From JAFGOG01 sp034429215 (GTDB taxonomy: Bacteria; Chloroflexota; Anaerolineae; JAAYZQ01), in NCBI GenBank assembly GCA_034429215.1, contig DAOUGI010000039.1, positions 5,739-69,738 of the forward strand: a stretch of 64,000 bases of DNA, in the 5' to 3' direction. Within the stretch, counting starts at the first letter, position 1. Each line of letters begins with the position of its first letter. Shown here one piece after another: positions 7,214 to 15,300 of the stretch. Position numbers and translations under genes: made by a program. Under the pieces are notes generated by a model, which saw only the letters and a list, made by a program, of their open reading frames with translations, did no database searches and was not told the DNA's origin.

Positions 7214-9037
7214 CTATTGGCTGATGAGCGAGTCGATGTTCGTCTTGAACTCGTCAAAGGTCGGCGAGCCTGATAGAGACTGGCCGTTGTTGAACAGGTA
7301 GGTCTGCGCACCCGGCACGCCATACATCATGGCCACCACAGCGCCCCCCTGGACCGTCACAGCCGTCTCAGGCGCGCTCAGGCACTGCTCGAACTTGGCC
7401 GTATCGAGGCTCAGATCTTGGGCATAGCCTGTGAAAAGCGGTTGCGGATCGGCGGCCTGCGTCCACGTGGCCTGTTCTTCAAAGAGCTTGGTGTACATCT
7501 CCCATCCCTTGCCCTGCTGACCGGCGCATTCGGCGGCAGCAGCGCCAAAGGCGCTGGGCGTGTCTTTCCCCGATGTCCAGGGGTGGATGACGAACAGCAT
7601 CTTTCCGGCGTCGATGTAGGCCTGCCTCAGTTGCGGCAGAACCTCGAGGGCAAACTGGCGCGACTTGAGGTCGGCATAATCCACGAACGCCACCGCGGCC
7701 GCCTTGGCCGTCTGTGTGCTGCCCAGGGCACGCCAACTGCCTACCGGAACGATCTCCACGTTCGAACCGCCGGCGGCTACATAGTCGATGATGGCGGCAA
7801 AGCCGTCTGCCGACAGCCCGCCCCGGATCGGTATTTCCCCGATAAAGAAGTACGGCGTGGCATTCACGCCGAGCTGCTCTCCGGCCAGCATGTCTGCCTT
7901 GACGGCTGTAGCGCCCTCGCCCGAATCCAGGCATGTATTGAACGCAGTTGCATCCAGCCCGATCTGGGCGGCATAGTCGCCAAAGATCTTGATCGGATCG
8001 GCCCCATCTGCAGTCCATTCTGTCTGGCTGGCAAAGAGTTTTTCGTTCATCTCCCAATAGTGGCCCTGCATGCCGGCGCAGACCGCCGCCTCTGCCGCCT
8101 TCTGGGCAGAAGCATGAATGCTGGTCAACGGAAAATCGCGATAGACGAACCGGGCCTTGCCGGTATCCACATAGCGCTCGATAATTTCTGGGATCACCTC
8201 ACGGGCGACCGACCCACAGGCCGGTCATTGAAAGTCCGAGAATTCGGTGATCACTACCGGTGCGTCGGCCTCCCCCAGACTGCGATAGCTGTCGGCCGGC
8301 ACCACCAGGCTGGGAGCCTCGCCTCCCGCCAGGGCATATTCGATCGTCTCTTTGAACGTATCGAACGACTGCGCCCCTGACAGCGATATGCCGTTGACAA
8401 AGAAAGCGGGGGTGCCTGTGACGCCGGCCTTGCTGCCTTCCTGCATGTCGGCCTGTATCTTGGCGGCGTACTTGTCCCCGTCTAGGCAGCTATCGAACTG
8501 GGCCTGGTCCAGCTTCAGGGTGCCGGCCATGCCTTTGAAAATCGTCACGGCGTCCTCGCTGCCCGTCCACTTGTCCTGGTCGTTGAATATTGCTTCGTGC
8601 ATGGCCCAGTACTGGCCCTGCTCGCCGGCGCACTCGGCGGCCCCGGCGGCCTTCTGTGCCCAGTTGTGGAAAGATAGGGGAAAGTTCCGGTAGACATAGC
8701 GGACCTTTCCGGTCTCTACATAGTCGCTGACGATCTGCGGGTACACCTCACGGGCGTACTTGGCGCAGTAAGGTCATTGAAAGTCGGAATACTCGATCAG
8801 GGTGACTGTGGCATCTGCCGAGCCAAGCGCCCGCCAGTCGTTGGGGTCCACCGGCACTTCGCCCGACGCCCCCGGCGTGTCGGTCGCCTGCACCGCCTGG
8901 GTAGCCACCGGCGTCGCCGCCTGAGTAGGCGCCGTCGCCTGGCCGCTCGGTGTGGGCGTCGACATGTCGGGGCCGCACGCCGCCACCAGGAGCGCCAGCG
9001 CAACCAGCGCGGCCAACCACGTACGTTTCAAACGCAT
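7214..9037 (-). CDS. Triple DsbA-like lipoprotein with two selenocysteines (in-frame TGA at codons 88 and 271)
   Basis: Reading through two TGA codons (8774-8776 and 8225-8227) gives one 607-residue protein. It has a lipoprotein signal (MRLKRTWLAALVALALLVAAC, lipid-attachment Cys21), a Thr/Pro/Ala-rich linker, and three consecutive DsbA/thioredoxin-4 folds. Domain 1 (about 66-235) reads IEYSDFQ-U88-P-Y-C91 with cis-Pro near 210 (GVTGTPAFFV). Domain 2 (about 249-420) reads TEFSDFQ-U271-P-A-C274 with cis-Pro near 395 (VNATPYFFI). Domain 3 (about 430-607) has VDYADLKSRQFALEV in the same place and no redox pair. The three pieces are in one frame with no extra bases. The start has GGAGGAGAAC just upstream; neither downstream piece has an independent start or leader. 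Each TGA is followed by a SECIS-like hairpin. The likely role is extracytoplasmic thiol-disulfide chemistry, perhaps for apocytochromes c made by the neighbouring ccm genes. A pseudogene with two stops is the alternative, but both falling on the catalytic Cys by chance is very unlikely. Confidence 0.9.
8192..8227 (-). promoter_or_regulatory. Second UGA(Sec) codon with SECIS-like stem-loop
   Basis: After the TGA (8225-8227), 21 nt lead to the apical loop CGUGA (8199-8203). It is closed by a 7-bp stem, GGUCGCC (8204-8210) against GGUGAUC (8192-8198), with two G-U pairs. Short CUG/CAG pairing can extend it below. Bacterial SECIS elements lie directly after the UGA and need a G (often GU) at the top of the loop for SelB; both conditions are met. 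Confidence 0.75.
8735..8776 (-). promoter_or_regulatory. First UGA(Sec) codon with SECIS-like stem-loop
   Basis: After the TGA (8774-8776), 21 nt lead to the loop CGUGA (8748-8752). It is closed by GUACGCC (8753-8759) against GGUGUAC (8741-8747), a 7-bp stem with one G-U pair. Below a small internal loop, CUGCG (8764-8768) pairs with CGCAG (8735-8739). Loop sequence and distance from the UGA are the same as at the second site. Confidence 0.8.
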
Positions 9038-9099
9038 GTTCTCCTCCGTTTTTTGATCTTGGACTGAATCGTGGCAACCATGCCGCTGGTGGCCAAAAC

Positions 9100-9128
9100 C
9101 CAAAATCCAAAACCTGAAATCTAAAATC
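9100..9128. repeat. AAATC/AAAACC-type dispersed repeat
   Basis: The gap between copA and the selenoprotein gene is a low-complexity run of short units (CCAAAAC, CCAAAATC, CTAAAATC). The motif GAAATCTAAAATC recurs near 62020-62037, between the kelch gene and the ABC-2 permease gene. It looks like a dispersed intergenic repeat with no coding role. Confidence 0.4.
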
Positions 9129-11550
9129 TCGCTCGCCGCAGCCGCAGCGAGTTGCTCACCACAAAGATACTGCTAAAGGCCATCGCTCCGGCGGCCATGA
9201 CCGGATGCAGGCGCAGCCCCAGCCACGGGTAGAACGCGCCCGCCGCCAGTGGAATCAGGATCACGTTGTAGAAAAAAGCCCAGAATAGGTTCTGCTTGAT
9301 GGTCCGCATCGTCGCCCGGCTGAGGGCGATGGCCCGCGGCACGCCCCGCAGGTCGCCGCTCATCAGCGTCACGTCGGCGGCCGCCATCGCTACGTCGGTG
9401 CCGGTGCCGATCGCGATCCCCACATCGGCCTGGGCCAGGGCCGGCGCGTCGTTGATCCCGTCGCCGACCATGCCGACCACCGGGCGGCCGCTTTGGCCCT
9501 GCAGGGCCTTGACCTGGCCGGCCTTTTCGTCGGGCAGCACCTGGGCCACGACCCGGCCGACCCCCACCTGCCGGCCTATCGCCTCGGCAGTGCGCGGGTT
9601 GTCGCCGGTGATCATCACCACTTCCAGGCCCAACGCCTGCATCTGGCGGATCGCCTCGGCCGAGCCGTCCTTGACCGTGTCGGCCACGGCCACCACGCCT
9701 GCCGCCTGCCCATCCACCGTCACCAGCATGGCCGTCTTGGCCTCGCCTTCCAGCCGTGTCATCGCCGCGTCCAACCCGCCAAGGGCCACGCCGTGCGATT
9801 CGAGCAGCCGCGCCGAGCCAACCAACACCTGCCGGCCGTCCACCGTCGCGACCACGCCCTGGCCGGCGATCGCCTCAAAGTCGTGCGGTTCGCTCAGCGC
9901 CAGGCCCTTGTCTGCCGCCGCCGCGACGATCGCCTCGCCGAGTGGGTGCTCCGAGCCCCGTTCGGCCGACGCCGCCAGGCGGAGAACCTCCGCAGGGTCC
10001 GGCCCGGCCATCCCGACCACGTCGGTCACCGCCGGCTTGCCCCTGGTGATCGTGCCCGTCTTGTCCAGTACAACTGCCGTCATCTCGTGGGCGCGCTCCA
10101 GGGCCTCGCTGGTCTTGAACAGGATGCCGTTCTCCGCGCCCTTGCCGGTGCCGACCATGATCGCCGTCGGCGTCGCCAGGCCAAGCGCGCACGGGCAGGC
10201 GATGACCAGCACGGCCACCATGTAGATCATGCTCTGCGTAAAGCCGACGCCGCCCAGGATCAGCCAGGCCAGGAAGGTGATCAGCGCCGCGGCGATCACC
10301 GCCGGCACAAAGACCGCCGACACCCGGTCGGCCAGCCGCTGGATCGGCGCCTTGGATCCCTGCGCCTCTTCCACCAGACGGATGATCTGGGCCAGCACCG
10401 TCTGGGCGCCGACGCGGGTCGCCTCGAACTCGAGCATGCCCTGCTTGTTGATCGTGCCGCCGATCACCTCGTCGCCCGGCTTTTTGTCCACCGGCAGGCT
10501 CTCGCCGGTGAGCATCGACTCGTCCACTGCCGAGTGGCCTTGGATCACCACGCCGTCGACCGCCATCTGCTCGCCGGGGCGGACGATCACCACGTCGCCC
10601 AGCTCGACCGACTCGATCGGCACGTCGGCCTGGACGCCGTCGCGCACCACCCGGGCGGTCTTGGGGCGGAGCCCCATCAGCTTCTTGATCGCCTCCGAAG
10701 TGCGGCCCTTGGCCCGCGCCTCCAACATCTTGCCCAGTTTGATCAGGGTGATGATCAGCGCCGACGTCTCAAAGTAGACGTGCCCGCCGATGCTTGGAAA
10801 CAGCAGCACCGCTATACTGTAAAAGTACGCCGCCGACGAGCCCATCGCCACCAACACGTCCATGTTGGCCGACCCGGCCCGCAGGCTCTTGAATCCGCCG
10901 ACGTAATAGTCGGACCCGACATAAAACTGGACCGGCGTCGCCAGGGCCAACAGCAGCCAGTTGAACCAGGCGTCGTGGGCCCACATGCCCAGCAGGCCGA
11001 AATCGCGGGCCATGCTGAGCAGCAGCAGCGGCACCGAAAAGGCCACGCCGATCCAGAATTTGCGCGTCTGATCGCGGATCTCGGCCTCGCGGGCGGCGCG
11101 CTCCACATCCTCGGCGGCTTCACCCTCGCCGGGAACGACGACATCATAGCCCGCGTCGCGGATCGCCTGCTGGATCGCCTTCAAGCTGACGACGCCCGGC
11201 AGGTATTCGACGCTGGCCCGCTCGCTGGCCAGGTTGACGTTGGCCGACACAACCCCATCCAGCCGTTTTAGCACGCGCTCGATGGTCAGGGCGCAGTTGG
11301 CGCAGGTCATGCCGGTGATCGGCAGCTCGGCCTTGGCCGTCGCCACATCATACCCGATGTCCCGGATCAGCGCAAGAAACTGGCCCTGATTTACCGCCGC
11401 CGGATCATAGACCACCGACGCCTTTTCGGTGGCCAGGTTCACCGTTGCTTCCTGGACGCCGTCCAGGCGCTTCAGGTTCCGCTCGATCGTCAGCGAACAG
11501 TTGGCGCAGGTCATGCCCGTGACGGGCAGGGTCACCTGTTTGTTTGCCAT
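9121..11550 (-). CDS. copA: Copper-exporting P1B-type ATPase
   Basis: This 809-residue pump moves Cu(I) out of the cytoplasm. It has two N-terminal heavy-metal-binding domains (GMTCANC with C15/C18 and C83/C86), eight predicted spans, the translocation motif C452-P-C454 (IACPCALGLATPTA), the phosphorylation site D496-KTGT, the SEHPLG motif and the GDGINDAPAL hinge. The start ATG at 11550 follows the copZ stop by about 20 nt; a longer frame would overlap copZ. It follows csoR and copZ on the same strand, so it is probably copper-induced. Confidence 0.96.
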   Translation of the reverse strand: MANKQVTLPVTGMTCANCSLTIERNLKRLDGVQEATVNLATEKASVVYDPAAVNQGQFLALIRDIGYDVATAKAELPITGMTCANCALTIERVLKRLDGVVSANVNLASERASVEYLPGVVSLKAIQQAIRDAGYDVVVPGEGEAAEDVERAAREAEIRDQTRKFWIGVAFSVPLLLLSMARDFGLLGMWAHDAWFNWLLLALATPVQFYVGSDYYVGGFKSLRAGSANMDVLVAMGSSAAYFYSIAVLLFPSIGGHVYFETSALIITLIKLGKMLEARAKGRTSEAIKKLMGLRPKTARVVRDGVQADVPIESVELGDVVIVRPGEQMAVDGVVIQGHSAVDESMLTGESLPVDKKPGDEVIGGTINKQGMLEFEATRVGAQTVLAQIIRLVEEAQGSKAPIQRLADRVSAVFVPAVIAAALITFLAWLILGGVGFTQSMIYMVAVLVIACPCALGLATPTAIMVGTGKGAENGILFKTSEALERAHEMTAVVLDKTGTITRGKPAVTDVVGMAGPDPAEVLRLAASAERGSEHPLGEAIVAAAADKGLALSEPHDFEAIAGQGVVATVDGRQVLVGSARLLESHGVALGGLDAAMTRLEGEAKTAMLVTVDGQAAGVVAVADTVKDGSAEAIRQMQALGLEVVMITGDNPRTAEAIGRQVGVGRVVAQVLPDEKAGQVKALQGQSGRPVVGMVGDGINDAPALAQADVGIAIGTGTDVAMAAADVTLMSGDLRGVPRAIALSRATMRTIKQNLFWAFFYNVILIPLAAGAFYPWLGLRLHPVMAAGAMAFSSIFVVSNSLRLRRARF

Positions 11551-11570
11551 CTGCTGCAACCTACCGTCTG

Positions 11571-11777
11571 TCAGTCCTGCGCCTGGTAGCCGGCCTCGGC
11601 CAACGCCGCCTTGAGCTGCTTCAGCGCCTGCTCGCTGGCTACCTTGAAGGTGACCGTCTTGGTCGCGGGGTCGCCGCTGACAAACTCGACGCCCTCCACC
11701 GCGCTCCCCTCGCGCTTGATGGTCATGACACAATGCCCGCAGTTGATACTCGGAATCTTGAGCGTAATCGTATCCAT
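11571..11777 (-). CDS. copZ: Copper chaperone CopZ
   Basis: This 68-residue heavy-metal-associated domain protein has the metal site C13-G-H-C16 (INCGHCVMTI) and the usual beta-alpha-beta-beta-alpha-beta length. It carries Cu(I) to CopA and CsoR. The start has GGAGG 8 nt upstream; a longer reading frame would run back through the inverted repeat, which argues against it. It sits between csoR and copA. Confidence 0.93.
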   Translation of the reverse strand: MDTITLKIPSINCGHCVMTIKREGSAVEGVEFVSGDPATKTVTFKVASEQALKQLKAALAEAGYQAQD

Positions 11778-11791
11778 TGCATTATCCTCCC

Positions 11792-11827
11792 GTGTCTTTT
11801 GTTGCGTACCCACGCAACAAAAGACAC
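11792..11827. repeat. Perfect 16-bp inverted repeat between csoR and copZ
   Basis: Arms GTGTCTTTTGTTGCGT (11792-11807) and ACGCAACAAAAGACAC (11812-11827) are exact reverse complements around a 4-nt loop (ACCC). The hairpin occupies nearly the whole csoR-copZ gap, 15 nt before the copZ start. No run of U follows it, so it is not a classical terminator. It may set the csoR:copZ ratio by processing, or be the footprint of a mobile or repeated element. Confidence 0.8.
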
Positions 11828-11835
11828 AAACTAGA

Positions 11836-12114
11836 TTACATCTTGCCCGTCGTCTCGAACACATCCATGATCTCGGCGATCACCCGCTCCCGCTCTGTAG
11901 CGTTGTCGCCGCGGATCGCCGTGGTCACGCAGGTCTGCAGGTGACGCTCCAGGATCATGCTGTTGACCTTGTCCAGCGCCCGCTGCACCGCCAGGATCTG
12001 GTTAATGACCTCGATGCAGTAAGCGTCTTCGTCCACCATGCGCTCGACGCCGCGCACGTGGCCCTCGGCGCTCTTTAGCCGGTTCAGGATCTCTCGCTTG
12101 TGATCTTCCGTCAT
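11836..12114 (-). CDS. csoR: Copper-sensing repressor CsoR
   Basis: CsoR is an all-helical repressor that leaves DNA when Cu(I) binds. The 92-residue product has the Cu(I) triad C33-H58-C62 (AYCIEV and ERHLQTC) and the basic N-terminal helix (NRLKSAEGHVRGVERM) typical of the family. It is the first gene of the copper operon, with a strong promoter and a G/C-tract operator in front. It should regulate itself together with copZ and copA. Confidence 0.94.
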   Translation of the reverse strand: MTEDHKREILNRLKSAEGHVRGVERMVDEDAYCIEVINQILAVQRALDKVNSMILERHLQTCVTTAIRGDNATERERVIAEIMDVFETTGKM

Positions 12115-12135
12115 TCGCCTGCACCTTCCGCCGTA

Positions 12136-12163
12136 TACCCCCCTCCCCTATGGGGGTGGGGTA
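12136..12163. promoter_or_regulatory. Putative CsoR operator
   Basis: A pseudo-palindrome starts TACCCCCC and ends TGGGGTA around a CCCCTATGGGG core. It has the TACCC...GGGTA form known for CsoR operators. It lies just downstream of the -10 box and upstream of csoR, where binding would block transcription. Confidence 0.65.
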
Positions 12164-12169
12164 GACCGG

Positions 12170-12198
12170 AGTATATCATAGTGGACCAACCTTGTCAA
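12170..12198 (-). promoter_or_regulatory. csoR-copZ-copA promoter
   Basis: On the minus strand TTGACA (12193-12198) and TATACT (12170-12175) are 17 bp apart, close to the sigma-70 consensus. The operator follows directly. Confidence 0.75.
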
Positions 12199-12216
12199 AT
12201 TTCCCGGTCGCTTATT

Positions 12217-12351
12217 GACCTGACGGGTTGAGGAAAACCCGTCAGGTCTGATTCCCCGGCGATCCCAGACAAACGGACCGACGAGGGCGTGCCCCCGTCG
12301 GCCCGTTTGCACCGATCTTATGCGTTTCTGGCCGGCCTGTATGTAGGCCGG
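12217..12351. repeat. Three consecutive hairpins downstream of the FG-GAP gene
   Basis: The gap holds three inverted repeats: GACCTGACGGGTT/AACCCGTCAGGTC (12217-12229, 12236-12248); CAAACGGACCGACG/CGTCGGCCCGTTTG with one mismatch (12270-12283, 12296-12309); and CCGGCCT/AGGCCGG (12332-12338, 12345-12351). The last lies 14 nt past the FG-GAP stop codon and may end that transcript, although no U-tract is present. The first resembles a dispersed intergenic repeat. Confidence 0.55.
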
Positions 12352-12364
12352 TTTACACTGCCGC

Positions 12365-15300
12365 CTATGGTTCGTGGTTGCGCATGATCACCGGCAGGTT
12401 AATCCGAGAGCCCATCGTGCGCAGGTCCGCCTCGTTCCAGCCATTCCACGGGATCGTCACCCAGCGGGTGGCCGGCATGAACGGGGTGGTGGCCGGGTTG
12501 TAGAGGGTGCGCAGCCGCCAGTGGTAGGCCATGCCCAGGTGTAGACCAGGGGGGCTCATCATGGTGGTGCCCTGACCAAGAACCGGGTTGAACCACTGCC
12601 CGCCGGGGATGAAGGTATGCCGTCCGTCATAGACGACGCCCAGCGGCTTGGCCTCGATTTCGTGTGCGCTCTCCCCGCGACCAAACGGGCTGCGATAAAA
12701 GATGCGCAGTCTAAAGCTGTCGCCGTCCGTAAGGCCAAGATGGGCAATATTCCGGTATTGGGTAAGCTGGAGCAGGGCCAGGGGCGAGCCCTTGCCGCCG
12801 TTGCCATAGAACACAGACGCCAGTCCCTCCTGAGAATAGGTTTCATCGTACCGCGGCGCGCCGGCGATGACGTCGGCGTAGCCGTCGCCGTTGACGTCGC
12901 CGGCGGTGGCGACGGAGGTGCCAAATTCGGCATAGGCCTGCCCACCTCCGGCGTGCCAATCGGGAGCGAAGTGCACGCCGGTGGCCGAGCCGTGATAGAC
13001 AAAAGCGCCGCCTTCGTTGGCCAGGGTGCCGTTCCACCATTTGGCGCCGACGATGACGTCGGCATAGCCGTCGCCGTTGACGTCGCCGGCGGTGCCGACC
13101 GAACAGCCAAAGTGAGCGGTCGCCTGGTCGCTCTCCTTCGTCCAGGCCGGCGTCAAGTACAGACTGGCGCCCGAGCTGTGATAGACGAACGCCTTCCCTT
13201 CAGTGTCCAGACCGCCGTTCCAGAGCGGCGCCCCGACAATGATGTCGGAGCAGCCGTCGCCGTTCACGTCGCCGGCGGCGCCGACCGCCAAGCCATAGTT
13301 GGCCCCGCCCTGGTCGCTGTCCTGGCGCCAACGATGTGTGTCTGACAGACCCAGGGGGGAGCCAAAGTAGACCCAGGCGCCGCCCTCGTTGGTCTGGCCG
13401 TTGTCCCACATCGGCGCGCCCACGATCACGTCCGAGTAGCCGTCGCAGTTGACGTCGCCCGCCGTCCCCACCGAGGCGCCGAACTGGGCGCCGGCCTGAT
13501 CGCTGTCCGCGTGCCAATCGGGTGCAGAGTGCGGGCCGGCTGCCGAGCCTTCATACACCCAGGCCCACCCTTCGCCGGCCTCGGGCGAGCTATAGAAGGG
13601 CGCGCCCACGATCACGTCGCCATAGCCGTCGCCGTTGACGTCGCCGGCCGTGCCGACGGCATAGCCGAACTGGGCACTCGCCTGGTCGCTGTCCTTGTAC
13701 CACAACGGGGCCGATTCCAGGCCCGACATAGAGCCTGGGTAGACCCAGGCCACCCCCTCGCCATCTTCGCCGCTGTCGTAGCCGGGCGAGCCGACGATGG
13801 CATCGTCATAGCCGTCGCCGTTGGCGTCGCCGGCCTTTCCGACCGACCAGCCGTAATACGCCCCTGCCTGGTTGGGCTGCTTGGTCCAGTCGGGCGTGGT
13901 CTCCAGGCCGGTGACCGAGCCCATGTACACCCACGCCTGGCCCTCGTCGGCCTCGCCGCCGTCCCAGTAGGGCGAGCCGACGATGACGTCGGCGTAGCCG
14001 TCGGCATTCACGTCTCCGGCCGAGGCAACCGACCAGCCAAAGAAGGCGTTTTCGAGGTTGCTGCGCTTGGTCCAGCCGGCCGTCTCCTCCAGGCTGTCCG
14101 CCGCGCCATAGTAGGCATAGGCCGCCCCGGCGAGCGAGGCCTTGCCCGGCGCGCCGACGATGATGTCCGAATAGCCGTCGCCGTTCACGTCGCCGGCCGT
14201 GGCCACCGAATAACCATAATAGGCGTCGACCGCGTTCCCCTCAGCCCACCAGTCGCGTGTCTCGCTGATGCCATCTGCCGAGCCATACCACACAAAGGCG
14301 CGGCCCTCTTGCGACTCGCCGCTGGTATAGTACGGGGCGCCGACGATGACGTCGCCGTAGCCGTCGCCGTTGACATCGCCCGCCATCGCCACCGACCGGC
14401 CGAATTCGGCCCCGGCCTGGTTGCCCTCGTCGTGGTTGTCGTAAGCGGGATACAAGCCGGTCGACGAGCCCCGGTACAGCCTGGCCGCACCCTCCTCTTC
14501 CTGCTCATAGGTGTAAAAGGGCACCCCGATGATGACGTCGGCGTAGCCGTCGCCGTCCACGTCGCCGGCGGTGCTCACCGCCCAGCCGAGCTGGGCAGAT
14601 TCCTGGTTACTCTGCGTGCCCCATACGGCGTTGGCCGGCGTGCCGGGCACGCCGCCGTTTAGGCCGTCCTCCGACCCGTACCACACAAAGGCCTTCCCCT
14701 CGTCTGTGTCGCCGTCGTCGTAACGCGGGGCGCCGACGATGACGTCGGCGTAGCCGTCGCCGTTGACGTCCCCTGCTGTGGCCACCGAGTACCCCAGCCT
14801 CGCCCCGCTCTGCTCGCCCTCGGCGTGCCAGTTATAGCCGTTGCTCAGCCCCGACTCGGAGCCATAGTACACCAAGGCCCACCCCTCATCCTCTTGCGTC
14901 ACGCTGTTAAACCGCCCCCACGCCCCGATGATAACGTCGGCGTAGCCGTCGCCGTTGACGTCGCCGGCGGGGGCCACCGAGGTGCCACATTCCGCTCCGG
15001 CGTCTATTCCGGCATGGTAAAACTCTCCCGGGACGGACGACAACCCACTGGGCGAGCCGTAGTAGACCCAGGCGGCGCCCTCGTCCACCTCGTCAACATC
15101 GTACTCAGGGGCGCCGACGATGACCTCCGTGTCGCCGTCGCCGTCCACGTCGCCGGCCGTGGCCACCGACCAGCCAAAGTTGGCGCCGGCCTGGTCGGAC
15201 TCCTTGACCCAGGAAGCCGATCCCTCGATCCCTGCCGCCGACCCGTGAAACACAAAAGCCCGGCCCTCGTCGTCCTGGCCGCCGTCGTAGTTGGGCAGGC

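Noticed and set aside
7214..9037. Genetic code in which TGA means Trp or Gly
   Set aside because: Many genes here end in TGA within ATGA or GTGA overlaps (ccmE, ccmA region, gamma-lyase, MacB operon), and Trp or Gly at the active-site Cys would make no sense.
7214..9103. Three separate genes, or a pseudogene with two nonsense mutations
   Set aside because: Both stops are TGA, both replace the first active-site cysteine, the frame is otherwise intact, and both have SECIS-like hairpins. The downstream pieces have no start of their own.
9493..11271. Antisense ORF of 592 codons opposite copA
   Set aside because: Shadow frame with His/Arg/Asp-rich low-complexity translation.
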